A DNA stretch of 8,415 bases from Dysgonamonadaceae bacterium (GTDB lineage Bacteria; Bacteroidota; Bacteroidia; Bacteroidales; Azobacteroidaceae). Below the pieces are notes generated by a model. That model was not told where the DNA came from and searched no databases. It worked only from the letters and a program-made list of their open reading frames with translations. The translations under genes were made by a program, and so were the position numbers. Where the stretch lies: contig JAIRSN010000243.1 in NCBI GenBank assembly GCA_031255425.1, positions 1-8,415 of the forward strand. The letters are read 5' to 3'. Position 1 is the first letter of the stretch. Every line of letters begins with the position of its first letter. Shown here piece after piece: positions 1-6,662 of this stretch.

Positions 1-878
1 GTATAAAAATAATTGTATCCGAAGTCCGTCGTGCGTTTCGCCTCCGGCAGAGGCTGTTCCACGATCCGGGCGAGGAAGGCGGACAGTCCGCGGCTGAAAT
101 CCGTCCGTTTCGCCTCTTCTATCCAAGGTTGCGACAGTTTGTCCAAGTAGGCGGCATCGTTGTTGTCCAGATAGATAATCTCCTCAATCGCATCGTCTAT
201 GGAAGCGTAATCCATCAGGTTGATAAATGATTTTGTGTTGAAATCGGCACCGGCGGCAGGATTCCCCCAATAAACAGGCAGGGATTCCGCCAGCATCGGG
301 TCGATCAGCTTTTCGGTCGTGTAACCGGGCAGGGAACTGTTCTCAAAAGCGATCGTGAACTTATACTCCTTGATAAAACGCATCTTACATACGACCGGTT
401 TGCCGGTGTTGTTCAGGTGTTTCCCCCCGGAATCGATGGGTTTGTACCGCGACAGAAGATGATAAAACTTCTCCCGGATGGGATCCGACGCCTGCACGTT
501 GGAATAAACGAAGTTGCAAAACTTCCGTTGCAAGAGGGAGGCTTTGTCCTCCGTACGGACCGCAAACAGTTTGCCGTAGTCCGGCGAGGTTGCGTAGCAA
601 GGCAGGCGAAAATAGCGGTCGTCAAAAGAAAGGAGGGAACTTCCGATGCCGTAATCGCAAAGGTTGAAGTCGGGAACATCGTTTTCGCCCGTGAAATAAA
701 TCTTCACAGCGTTCTTATACCGGAAATGCTCCGTTCCGAAAAGGGAGTAAAACAAATAATCCGGCGTCTCCGGTTCGAGGACAATCCGGTAACGCTCCTT
801 CAAGGCGGAAAGAATGAAATTGTCGCGACAGTCGAACCCCTTCCAGTAGTCGGCAAAGAATATTTTAATGGTTTTCAT
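1..878 (-). CDS. Glycosyltransferase family 10 (alpha-1,3-fucosyltransferase-like), C-terminus cut by the window edge
   Basis: Reading leftward from the ATG at 878-876, 292 codons stay open to the window edge, with no stop inside the window. The protein begins MKTIKIFFADYWKGFD, with no signal peptide. Residues 174-204 hold the family 10 fucosyltransferase signature: FTIAFENSS, then GYTTEKL, then LPVYWG. In the family this segment forms the GDP-fucose binding site, with E179, N180, E189 and K190 as key positions. Residues 58-64 (VKIYFTGEN) also fit the family. Such enzymes transfer fucose from GDP-fucose to surface glycans in the cytoplasm or at the inner membrane. The acceptor, and whether fucose is the real donor sugar, cannot be read here. 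The start is supported by an A-rich leader (AAAAAAGAAACCG before ATG). Bacterial members are often 300-450 residues, so perhaps little is missing. It is divergent from the xylose operon with no evident functional link. Confidence 0.88.
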   Translation of the reverse strand, partial: MKTIKIFFADYWKGFDCRDNFILSALKERYRIVLEPETPDYLFYSLFGTEHFRYKNAVKIYFTGENDVPDFNLCDYGIGSSLLSFDDRYFRLPCYATSPDYGKLFAVRTEDKASLLQRKFCNFVYSNVQASDPIREKFYHLLSRYKPIDSGGKHLNNTGKPVVCKMRFIKEYKFTIAFENSSLPGYTTEKLIDPMLAESLPVYWGNPAAGADFNTKSFINLMDYASIDDAIEEIIYLDNNDAAYLDKLSQPWIEEAKRTDFSRGLSAFLARIVEQPLPEAKRTTDFGYNYFY

Positions 879-895
879 CGGTTTCTTTTTTACCG

Positions 896-903
896 CGAAA
901 GTA
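896..903 (-). promoter_or_regulatory. Possible -7 promoter element of the glycosyltransferase gene
   Basis: On the minus strand this reads TACTTTCG, one mismatch from the Bacteroidetes -7 consensus TAnnTTTG, 17 bp upstream of the glycosyltransferase ATG. A TTTG lies upstream, but only about 15 bp away instead of the usual 19-21, so the -33 element is doubtful. The short distance to the ATG would give a very short leader. Confidence 0.4.
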
Positions 904-1031
904 TAAATTAATTTATTACAAACCATCCGGCGGGAAGTTGAAATGCGCAAAGGAGCCTTTTCCTTATTGTATTTAACACGATATTTAATTTGTTGGAAAT
1001 AAGATTCCTGCCAAATAAAAAGGCATGAAAA

Positions 1032-1062
1032 TTTTTTTATTGTGGAAAAAGGCATACATTTG
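1032..1062 (+). promoter_or_regulatory. Promoter of the xylose operon (xylRBAT)
   Basis: TACATTTG at 1055-1062 matches the Bacteroidetes -7 consensus TAnnTTTG exactly. TTTT at 1032-1035 lies 19 bp upstream and matches the -33 element TTTG at three of four bases. Transcription would start near 1069, giving a leader of about 33 nt before the xylR ATG at 1102. The 10-mer AAAAAGGCAT occurs twice around this promoter, at 1017-1026 and 1046-1055, and may be part of an activator or repressor site. That role is inference. Confidence 0.65.
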
Positions 1063-1068
1063 CAAAAA

Positions 1069-1089
1069 GATATTAATAAAACGCATACC
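1069..1089 (+). promoter_or_regulatory. Candidate XylR operator in the xylR leader
   Basis: This 21-bp segment carries the 8-bp palindrome TATTAATA followed by AAACGCATACC. It sits at the expected transcription start of the xylR promoter, where a repressor would block initiation. Two other sites in the window share parts of it. TATTAATAAAAC recurs exactly at 3351-3362, just before xylA. Nearly the whole segment recurs at 6260-6281 behind the operon. Recurrence at places tied to the xylose genes supports a regulatory role, but binding by XylR is inferred and the site could instead be a translation-enhancing leader. Confidence 0.45.
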
Positions 1090-1101
1090 GGTCTGTAAAT
1101 C

Positions 1102-1818
1102 ATGGAAAATTCATTCTTGCGAACGTTTGTCTCAGTGGATTGTGTCGTGTTCGGATTTGATAAAAGCCGGCTGCACGTATTGCTGGTGCAACGCAACAAC
1201 ACTTCCGCTGCGGGCAAAAACCTGAAACTTCCGGGCAGCCTGATCTACCAACAGGAGGACGCCGATTCGGGCGCACACCGCGTATTAAACGAGTTGACCG
1301 GAATTAAGAAAATCGCCCTGCGGCAATTCAAAAGTTTTACGTCGCCCGACCGGATCGCCGATCCGAACGACCGGGAATGGCTGGGAATCACTTACCACAA
1401 CGACCAGATCGACCGGCTGATCACCATCGCTTACCTGTCGCTGTGCAAAATCAACCGGAAGCTCAACCTTGTTTCCAAATACAAGACGGTGGAATGGTGC
1501 CCGGTGGCGGAATTGCCCCCCATGCCCTTCGATCACAATCAAATCGTGCGGGAAGCCCTGAATGAAATTCAGAACTGGGTCGAAAAAGACCCCGCCATCT
1601 TATTTAAACTCCTGCCCCTGAAGTTTACCGCAGCCGAATTGCGGCTGCTGTACGAAGCTATTTACCGGCAGAAGCAGGACATCCGCAACTTTCACAAGAA
1701 AATGGCGCGGATGGAATACATCCTCCCGCTGGACGAGAAACAGGAAAATGTTTCGCACAAGGCAGCGCGCTATTACAAGTTCGACCGGATGCGATACGAG
1801 AAACAAAAAATAATCTAA
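1102..1818 (+). CDS. xylR: Nudix-domain transcriptional regulator of xylose utilisation (XylR, AraR/NrtR-like)
   Basis: A 238-residue protein with an N-terminal Nudix fold (about residues 7-145) and a C-terminal winged-helix-like region (about 165-238; FTAAELRLLYEAIY, then HKKMARMEYILPL). The Nudix box at 45-68 is degenerate. E52, R60, E64 and G67 fit the pattern, but the glutamates expected at 61 and 65 are V61 and L65. Loss of these metal ligands argues against hydrolase activity and for a sensor domain. Known Bacteroides relatives (the AraR family, and the Nudix gene beside xylBAT in B. thetaiotaomicron, recalled from memory) are DNA-binding regulators released by sugar or a sugar derivative. 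As first gene of the operon, 11 bp before xylB, it is probably autoregulated. It likely senses xylose or a metabolite of it. The ATG at 1102 is chosen because the conserved domain starts a few residues later and the promoter lies just upstream. Specificity for xylose over arabinose is inferred from the neighbours. Confidence 0.88.
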   Translation: MENSFLRTFVSVDCVVFGFDKSRLHVLLVQRNNTSAAGKNLKLPGSLIYQQEDADSGAHRVLNELTGIKKIALRQFKSFTSPDRIADPNDREWLGITYHNDQIDRLITIAYLSLCKINRKLNLVSKYKTVEWCPVAELPPMPFDHNQIVREALNEIQNWVEKDPAILFKLLPLKFTAAELRLLYEAIYRQKQDIRNFHKKMARMEYILPLDEKQENVSHKAARYYKFDRMRYEKQKII

Positions 1819-1829
1819 CGACAGCAGTT

Positions 1830-3302
1830 ATGTACTTAGTAGGATATGACATAGGAAGTTCTTCCGTTAAGGCGTGCTTAGTGGAAGCGGAATCGGGGAA
1901 AATGGTCGCGCAGGACTTTTTCCCGAAAGTGGAAATGCCCATCATTGCCCAAAAACAGGGCTGGGCGGAACAGGAACCGGAGTCGTGGTGGGAAAACCTG
2001 AAACGGGCGCACGCATCGGTACTGAAATCGTCGGGCGTGAACGGCAAGGATATTCGAGCAATCGGCATCTCCTGGCAGATGCACGGCTTGGTGCTGGTCG
2101 ACAAGCAGAAAAAAGTGCTGCGCCCCGCCATTATCTGGTGCGACAGCCGCGCCGTTCCGTATGGAGAACGCGCCTTCGAGTCCATCGGCAGGGAACGCTG
2201 CCTGTCGCACCTGCTGAATTCGCCGGGGAACTTCACCGCTGCGAAGCTGGCTTGGGTGAAAGATCAGGAACCGCATATCTATGCGCAAATCGACAAAATC
2301 ATGCTGCCCGGCGACTACATCGGGATGCGGCTGACGGGCGACATTGTCACTACCGTCGAAGGCTTATCGGAAGGAATGTTCTGGGATTTTAAGGAAAACC
2401 GCCTCTCGGAAGATATTATGCACTACTTCGGATTCGATCCGGGCATTATCCCGGAAATAAAACCAACGTTCGGCGTGCAGGGCGCCGTCGCTGCGGATGT
2501 TGCGCAGGAATTGGGACTGAAAACGGGAACGCCCGTCTGTTACCGCGCCGGCGACCAGCCGAACAATGCGCTGTCATTGAATGTATTCCATCCGGGGGAG
2601 GTGGCGGCTACCGCCGGAACGTCCGGAGTGGTCTACGGCGTGTTGGGGCAGGTCAACTACGACCGCCTGTCGCGCGTGAATACCTTTGCGCACGTCAACC
2701 ATACCGCCGGACAAACAAGGCTCGGCGTGCTGCTCTGCATCAACGGGACGGGAATCCTCAATTCCTGGATGAAACACCACCTCGTTGCGCAGGGAATCAG
2801 CTACGACGAGATGAACCGCCGGGCGGCGGCGGCTCCCATCGGAAGCAACGGGCTTTCCGTTGTCCCGTTCGGGAACGGCGCCGAACGCATCCTCCAAAAC
2901 AAAGAAACCGGATGCGCTATTCACGGCATCAACTTTAATATTCACCGGCAGGAGGACCTTCTCCGTGCCGCCCAGGAAGGGATTGTTTTCTCCTTTCAAT
3001 ATGGCATTGAGATTATGAAGGAAATGGGAATGGACATCCGCACCATCCGGGCGGGGCATGCGAACATGTTTCTCAGTCCGGTCTTCCGGCAGACGCTTGC
3101 AAGCGTCAGCGGGGCGCTCATCGAACTTTACGATACCGACGGGGCGGCAGGAGCCGCCAAAGGCGCCGGTATGGGCGCGGGAATCTACGCTTCCCCTGCG
3201 GAAGCGTTTGCAAGCCTGGAGAAACTGGCGGCGATCGAACCGGAACATTCCGGAAGGGAACGTTACCGGGAGGCTTACGAACGATGGAAGAATCTTCTCT
3301 GA
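1830..3302 (+). CDS. xylB: Xylulokinase (FGGY carbohydrate kinase family)
   Basis: XylB phosphorylates D-xylulose with ATP to D-xylulose 5-phosphate in the cytoplasm, the second step of xylose catabolism. The 490 residues cover the full FGGY architecture. The N-terminal lobe starts with the phosphate-loop motif DIGSSSVKA (7-15). It is followed by [10 protein letters not shown] (45-54), the xylulokinase-type [10 protein letters not shown] (79-88) and WCDSRA (103-108). The C-terminal lobe carries AGDQPNNA (240-247), where D242 is the expected catalytic base (D233 in E. coli XylB), then the second nucleotide loop [10 protein letters not shown] (261-270) and a glycine/alanine-rich ATP-site segment (about 436-451). 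All key residues are present and the length is normal. Start ATG 1830 is 11 bp after the xylR stop, which implies cotranscription. Other FGGY kinases (ribulokinase, gluconokinase) are less likely given these motifs and the adjacent xylA. Confidence 0.95.
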   Translation: MYLVGYDIGSSSVKACLVEAESGKMVAQDFFPKVEMPIIAQKQGWAEQEPESWWENLKRAHASVLKSSGVNGKDIRAIGISWQMHGLVLVDKQKKVLRPAIIWCDSRAVPYGERAFESIGRERCLSHLLNSPGNFTAAKLAWVKDQEPHIYAQIDKIMLPGDYIGMRLTGDIVTTVEGLSEGMFWDFKENRLSEDIMHYFGFDPGIIPEIKPTFGVQGAVAADVAQELGLKTGTPVCYRAGDQPNNALSLNVFHPGEVAATAGTSGVVYGVLGQVNYDRLSRVNTFAHVNHTAGQTRLGVLLCINGTGILNSWMKHHLVAQGISYDEMNRRAAAAPIGSNGLSVVPFGNGAERILQNKETGCAIHGINFNIHRQEDLLRAAQEGIVFSFQYGIEIMKEMGMDIRTIRAGHANMFLSPVFRQTLASVSGALIELYDTDGAAGAAKGAGMGAGIYASPAEAFASLEKLAAIEPEHSGRERYREAYERWKNLL

Positions 3303-3344
3303 CGGGAAACCAACGGTTATCCTCCCGGCAAGGGAAGTCAATTT

Positions 3345-3362
3345 TATATTTATTAATAAAAC
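3345..3362 (+). promoter_or_regulatory. AT-rich palindrome before xylA: candidate operator, possibly with an internal promoter
   Basis: The 67-bp gap between xylB and xylA is far more AT-rich than its flanks. TTTATTAATAAA at 3349-3360 is a perfect 12-bp palindrome, and TATTAATAAAAC at 3351-3362 is identical to 1071-1082 in the xylR leader. TATATTTA at 3345-3352 overlaps it and is one mismatch from the -7 consensus TAnnTTTG, but no -33 TTTG is found at the right distance. The motif ends 7 bp before the xylA ATG, so it may also act as an A/T-rich translation enhancer. Operator function is inference. Confidence 0.4.
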
Positions 3363-3369
3363 AAACTGT

Positions 3370-4698
3370 ATGGAAATCTTAAAAGGCAGAACAGCGTTTT
3401 TTCCCGGTGTAGGGAAAATCAAATTTGAAGGAAAAGAGAGTAAAAATCCGCTGGCGTTTCGCTGGTACGACGAAAACCGGCGCATTTTGGGTAAAACGAT
3501 GAAGGATTGGTTCCGGTTTTCGATGGCGTATTGGCATACCCTGTGTGCCGAGGGCGGCGATCCGTTTGGTCCCGGCACAAAGGTGTTTCCGTGGAACGAA
3601 GGCGCGGACGCAATCAGCCGGGCGAAGTACAAAATGGATGCGGCGTTTGAGTTTATGACGAAAATGGGCATTCCTTTTTATTGTTTTCACGACGTAGACC
3701 TGGTCGACGAGGGGCGTTCGCTTGCAGAATACGAAAGCAATCTGGGCAAGATCGTCGATTATGCCAAAGAAAAGCAGGCGGCTTCCGGAATCAGGTTGCT
3801 CTGGGGGACGGCGAATGTGTTCAGTCATCCGCGCTACATGAACGGGGCGGCAACGAATCCCCATTTTGATTCGGTCGCACGGGCAGGCGCTCAAATCAAG
3901 AACGCCATCGACGCAACGATTGCTTTGGGTGGCGAAAACTATGTGTTCTGGGGCGGACGCGAAGGTTATATGAGCCTGCTGAACACGGATATGAAGCGGG
4001 AAAAGGATCACCTTGCCGTCCTGCTGGCCGCTGCCCGCGATTACGGACGGAAGCAAGGTTTTCGCGGAACGTTTCTTATCGAACCGAAACCGATGGAGCC
4101 CACAAAACATCAGTATGATACGGATACGGAAACCGTTATCGGCTTCCTGAGGCATTATGGTTTGGAAAAAGATTTCAAAGTAAATATCGAAGTGAATCAC
4201 GCAACGCTGGCAGGGCATACGTTTGAGCATGAATTGCAGGCGGCTGCCGACGCCGGGCTGTTGGGTTCCATCGACGCCAACCGCGGGGATTACCAGAACG
4301 GATGGGACACCGACCAGTTCCCGATCGACATTTACGAATTGACGCAAGCCCTGCTGGTTATTGTGGAAGCGGGCGGGCTCGGTACGGGCGGAACGAACTT
4401 CGATGCGAAAACCCGCCGCAACTCGACGGATCTGGAAGACATCTTTATTGCGCACATCTCCGGAATGGATGTTTTTGCGCGGGCGTTGACGGTGGCGGCA
4501 GACATCCTCGAATCGTCGGACTACAAACGGTTGCGCGCCGAACGCTATGCTTCCTTCGATTCCGGCAACGGAAAGGCTTTTGAAGAAGGCCGCTTATCGC
4601 TGGAAGACCTGCGCGAAATCGCCGCCCGAAGCGGTGAGCCGGCGCAAATCAGCGGGAAACAGGAATTATTCGAAGCCATCATTAATATGTATATCTAA
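3370..4698 (+). CDS. xylA: Xylose isomerase (class II)
   Basis: XylA interconverts D-xylose and D-xylulose in the cytoplasm with two divalent metal ions. The 442-residue length fits class II enzymes (about 440). Catalytic H107 and D110 lie in FYCFHDVD. The seven metal ligands are all present at an offset of +6 from E. coli XylA: E238 (IEPKP), E274 and H277 ([10 protein letters not shown]), D302 (DANRGD), D313 and D315 (WDTDQFP), and D345 (FDAKTRR). WGGREGY is at 195-201. The reading frame runs upstream to 3058 inside xylB, but homology to the family begins at [17 protein letters not shown], so ATG 3370 is the start. It has an A-rich leader just before it. It lies 67 bp after xylB and 4 bp before xylT. 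The sequence is typical of the Bacteroides-type isomerases known to be active in yeast (family knowledge). No defect is seen. Confidence 0.97.
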   Translation: MEILKGRTAFFPGVGKIKFEGKESKNPLAFRWYDENRRILGKTMKDWFRFSMAYWHTLCAEGGDPFGPGTKVFPWNEGADAISRAKYKMDAAFEFMTKMGIPFYCFHDVDLVDEGRSLAEYESNLGKIVDYAKEKQAASGIRLLWGTANVFSHPRYMNGAATNPHFDSVARAGAQIKNAIDATIALGGENYVFWGGREGYMSLLNTDMKREKDHLAVLLAAARDYGRKQGFRGTFLIEPKPMEPTKHQYDTDTETVIGFLRHYGLEKDFKVNIEVNHATLAGHTFEHELQAAADAGLLGSIDANRGDYQNGWDTDQFPIDIYELTQALLVIVEAGGLGTGGTNFDAKTRRNSTDLEDIFIAHISGMDVFARALTVAADILESSDYKRLRAERYASFDSGNGKAFEEGRLSLEDLREIAARSGEPAQISGKQELFEAIINMYI

Positions 4699-4702
4699 AG
4701 GT

Positions 4703-6091
4703 ATGAAAAACGATTATAATGTAGCTTATATCTCCGGCATTACGCTGGTGGCAACCTTGGGCGGGCTGCTGTTCGGTTACGATACGGCGGTGATCTCCGG
4801 CGCGGAGAAGTCGATCGAAGCCTGTTTGATTTCGCCCCTGGGATTGGGGGCTTTTGCACACGGCGCAACGGTTTCGAGCGCCCTGATCGGATGTATCATC
4901 GGTGGCGCCGTGTCCGGATTCCTCTCCAACAGGCTGGGGCGGCGGAAATCCCTGTTGATTGCGGGCGCCCTGTTCTTTCTTTCGGCTTTGGGTTCGGCTT
5001 GGCCGGAGTTCCTTTTGTTCCGGAGCGGCGAACCTTCGCTGGGTTTGCTGTGGATGTTTAACTTCTACCGGATTGTCGGGGGAATCGGCGTCGGGCTTGC
5101 GTCGGCGGTGTGCCCGATGTATATCGGCGAAATATCGCCGGCGGATATTCGGGGAAGATTGGTGTCCTGCAACCAGTTCGCCATTATTTTCGGGATGCTG
5201 GTGGTGTATTTTGTCAACTGGGGAATCGCCAACGGACAAACGATTGAATGGATCAACCGCGTCGGCTGGCGGTACATGTTCAGTTCGGAGGCCATCCCGG
5301 CGGGACTGTTCTTTTTGTTGCTCTTTTTTGTGCCCGAATCGCCGCGTTACTTAGTGCTGATTCGCGAAGAAAAGAAGGCGCTGTCGGTACTCGAAAAAAT
5401 AAACAGAAACAAGGAAAAAGCCGGGCGGATCCTGTCGGAAATCGAAGGCACGGTTGCGGAAAACGTCCGGACGTTTCTCTTTTCCTACGGGAAGACGGTC
5501 ATCGTGATCGGCATCCTGTTGTCTGTATTTCAGCAATTTGTAGGCATCAATGTCGCCCTGTACTACGCGCCGCGCATCTTCGAGAGCATGGGCGCGGAAA
5601 AAGACGCCTCGATGCTGCAAACGATAGTGATGGGACTGGTCAACGTGATTTTCACCGTCCTTGCCATCGTCACGGTAGACCGGTGGGGACGCAAACCGCT
5701 GCTTATCACGGGTTCCATCGGGATGGCGGCCGGGATGTTTGCTATCTCTATCCTGTCGTTCAACAACATCATCGGCATCACCACGCTGGTGTTTATCATC
5801 CTCTTCACCGCATCGTTTATGATGTCGTGGGGACCGATCTGCTGGGTGTATATTTCCGAACTGTTTCCCAACAAGATACGGGGGCAGGCAGTGGCAATAG
5901 CCGTTGCAGCCCAGTGGGCGGCCAATTACTTCATTTCGTCGACCTATCCTCCCATGATGGAGCTGAGCGGCGGCGCAACGTATGGTTTTTACGGCCTGAT
6001 GGCGGTGCTTTCCGCCCTGTTTGTCTGGAAGATGGTTCCGGAAACGAAGGGGAAATCGCTGGAAGCCATCGAACAAACCTGGAAAAAATAA
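4703..6091 (+). CDS. xylT: D-xylose/H+ symporter (XylE type, major facilitator superfamily)
   Basis: A 462-residue inner-membrane protein with about 12 hydrophobic segments, importing D-xylose with a proton. It is closely similar to E. coli XylE over its whole length: TLVATLGGLLFGYDTAVISG near the start, RGRLVSCNQFAIIFGM (150-165), PESPRYLV (211-218), FQQFVGINVALYYAP (276-290), SWGPICWVYISELFP (375-389) and PETKGKSLEAIE (446-457). Residues that bind xylose in XylE are kept: F24, Q158, Q277, Q278, N283, N314, W381 and Q404 (E. coli F24, Q168, Q288, Q289, N294, N325, W392 and Q415). D26 of the proton-coupling site is also kept. The frame is open upstream to 4547 inside xylA, but ATG 4703 is right: it follows AAAGG (a Shine-Dalgarno-like sequence) and family homology starts there. 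Four bases separate it from the xylA stop. The gene is often called xylE in Bacteroides. Confidence 0.95.
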   Translation: MKNDYNVAYISGITLVATLGGLLFGYDTAVISGAEKSIEACLISPLGLGAFAHGATVSSALIGCIIGGAVSGFLSNRLGRRKSLLIAGALFFLSALGSAWPEFLLFRSGEPSLGLLWMFNFYRIVGGIGVGLASAVCPMYIGEISPADIRGRLVSCNQFAIIFGMLVVYFVNWGIANGQTIEWINRVGWRYMFSSEAIPAGLFFLLLFFVPESPRYLVLIREEKKALSVLEKINRNKEKAGRILSEIEGTVAENVRTFLFSYGKTVIVIGILLSVFQQFVGINVALYYAPRIFESMGAEKDASMLQTIVMGLVNVIFTVLAIVTVDRWGRKPLLITGSIGMAAGMFAISILSFNNIIGITTLVFIILFTASFMMSWGPICWVYISELFPNKIRGQAVAIAVAAQWAANYFISSTYPPMMELSGGATYGFYGLMAVLSALFVWKMVPETKGKSLEAIEQTWKK

Positions 6092-6129
6092 ATTTTATTT
6101 GTTAAGAAAACATTTCCTTATCTCTCGGT

Positions 6130-6216
6130 GCGGCATCGCCGGAAATTCTTCTGTGAAAGGAGGAAACCGCTCGGTGCCGTTTACTGTTTCCGCCCATTCC
6201 GCCCATTCCGCTCTTT
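6130..6216 (+). ncRNA. Candidate structured RNA element, copy 1
   Basis: It starts GCGGCATCGCCGGAAATTCTTC and shares most of its sequence with copy 2 at 6327-6394. A likely fold has an outer stem GCGGCA (6130-6135) with TGCCGT (6175-6180; one G-U pair) and an inner hairpin TTCTTC/GAGGAA enclosing TGTGAAAG. A pyrimidine-rich tail follows, with the 9-bp tandem repeat CCGCCCATT (6190-6207), then CTCTTTTTGC and an A-run. The copies differ mostly in the loop and between stems, as expected for an RNA. It starts 39 bp after the xylT stop, so it could be a 3' UTR element of the xylose operon. Strand is assigned from that position and from the promoter of copy 2. I do not recognise the family. Confidence 0.4.
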
Positions 6217-6252
6217 TTGCATAAAAAAAAAAGACAAAAAAAGCGGGAATTA

Positions 6253-6285
6253 TTTGCAGGATATTAAATAAAATGCATACCTTTA
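6253..6285 (+). promoter_or_regulatory. Promoter upstream of RNA-like copy 2, overlapping a near-copy of the xylR leader
   Basis: TTTG at 6253-6256 and TACCTTTA at 6278-6285 are separated by 21 bp. This fits the Bacteroidetes -33/-7 pattern (TTTG, N19-21, TAnnTTTG) with one mismatch. Transcription would start near 6292, about 35 bp before RNA-like copy 2. No protein-coding frame follows (the ATG at 6304 is stopped after one more codon), so the product would be a noncoding RNA. The segment 6260-6281 inside this promoter matches the xylR leader 1069-1089 at about 20 of 22 aligned positions, so the same regulator may bind here. Confidence 0.45.
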
Positions 6286-6326
6286 CGGCGCGTGTGATAG
6301 ATCATGAATTGATTTTCATTTTTAAG

Positions 6327-6394
6327 GCGGCATCGTCCGGAAATTCTTCCACAAAGAGGAACCCGAGCGGTGCCGCTCCCGGTTTCTGCCCTCC
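6327..6394 (+). ncRNA. Candidate structured RNA element, copy 2
   Basis: This is the second copy of the element at 6130-6216, offset by 197 bp. The outer stem GCGGCA (6327-6332) with TGCCGC (6371-6376) is perfect here. The inner hairpin TTCTTC/GAGGAA encloses CACAAA. A competing local hairpin is possible: GAGCGG (6365-6370) with CCGCTC (6373-6378), followed by a pyrimidine-rich stretch. The outer stem and this local hairpin share bases, so they cannot form together. A well-spaced promoter lies just upstream (6253-6285). Function is unknown. It could be a small regulatory RNA or a duplicated repeat element. Confidence 0.42.
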
Positions 6395-6425
6395 CCGCTT
6401 CTTTGATAGACAATGAATTTAGTCC

Positions 6426-6464
6426 ACATAAAGTTTATCGGACAAATGATCACCGGCTTTATGT
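6426..6464. repeat. 8-bp inverted repeat with a 23-bp spacer
   Basis: ACATAAAG (6426-6433) and CTTTATGT (6457-6464) are perfect reverse complements. As RNA on the plus strand they could form a stem closing the region just 3' of RNA-like copy 2. As DNA they could be a protein site. No T-run follows, so it is not a standard terminator. Confidence 0.4.
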
Positions 6465-6500
6465 AAGGTTCGAACGGTCAATTTTGAAATGCCTAAGACA

Positions 6501-6582
6501 TTCCGGAGTTTCCGGAAGAAAGAATTCAGTCGAAAAGTAGCTTCCGGAGTTCTCCGGAAGTATGAATCCAGTTTAAAAAATG
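6501..6582. repeat. Two tandem ~41-bp units, each with a TTCCGGA hairpin
   Basis: Unit 1 begins TTCCGGAGTTTCCGGAA (6501-6517; 7-bp stem, 3-base loop). Unit 2 contains CTTCCGGAGTTCTCCGGAAG (6541-6560; 8-bp stem with loop GTTC). After each hairpin comes a related tail (GAATTCAGTC then AAAAG; GAATCCAGTT then AAAAA). Starts of the units are 41 bp apart. They lie 3' of both convergent genes and could slow or end transcription, or protect mRNA ends like REP elements. No U-run follows on either strand. Confidence 0.6.
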
Positions 6583-6662
6583 GTTTCGGGAGGCAGCGAT
6601 ACGTCCGGTGACGGAAGAATTGATTTCCGAATCGGGCGGCTCGGATGCCACCGGCGCAGGCG

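Larger units (their letters stand above)
6092..6662. other. 571-bp intergenic region with several repeats and no credible protein gene
   Basis: This is the gap between two convergent genes, xylT and the DUF6377-like regulator. No reading frame here has family resemblance. The short frame 6021-6224 is mostly the xylT 3' end in another frame plus a simple repeat. Left to right it holds: a weak AT-only inverted repeat after the xylT stop (6085-6099), RNA-like copy 1 (6130-6216), an A-run (6223-6240), a near-copy of the xylR leader with a promoter motif (6253-6285), RNA-like copy 2 (6327-6394), an 8-bp inverted repeat (6426-6464) and two tandem hairpin repeats (6501-6582). No classical intrinsic terminator (strong GC stem followed by a T-run) is visible for either convergent gene. 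Confidence 0.7.

Noticed and set aside
417..911. 164-residue plus-strand frame opposite the glycosyltransferase
   Set aside because: The minus strand encodes a clear family 10 glycosyltransferase signature. The plus-strand product has no recognisable family.
950..965. AAGGA/TCCTT hairpin in the divergent control region
   Set aside because: It is five base pairs with a 6-base loop and no neighbouring signal; expected by chance.
3058..3369. Upstream extension of the xylA frame into xylB
   Set aside because: The extra 104 residues do not resemble xylose isomerase and overlap the essential C-terminal part of XylB. Family homology starts at ATG 3370.
2574..3671. 365-residue open frame on the minus strand across xylB and xylA
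   Set aside because: It spans two confirmed genes, has no recognisable domain and no promoter, and has biased shadow-like composition.
3379..4455. 358-residue open frame on the minus strand opposite xylA
   Set aside because: Shadow of xylA codon use. The protein is rich in Arg/His/Gln with no family motif, and the plus-strand xylA is certain.
4547..4702. Upstream extension of the xylT frame into xylA
   Set aside because: The 52 extra residues are a polar, basic shadow of xylA. XylE-family homology begins at ATG 4703, which has a Shine-Dalgarno-like AAAGG before it.
6085..6099. Inverted repeat AAATAA/TTATTT at the xylT stop as a terminator
   Set aside because: It is a six-pair A-U-only stem without a following U-run, too weak to call a terminator.
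6190..6211. CCGCCCATT repeat as a CRISPR or VNTR locus
   Set aside because: There are only about 2.4 adjacent 9-bp copies with no spacers. It is better seen as slippage inside RNA-like copy 1.
6021..6224. 67-residue plus-strand frame ending in SAHSAHSALFA
   Set aside because: It begins inside xylT in another frame, and its end translates a 9-bp simple repeat. No start signal or family resemblance is seen.
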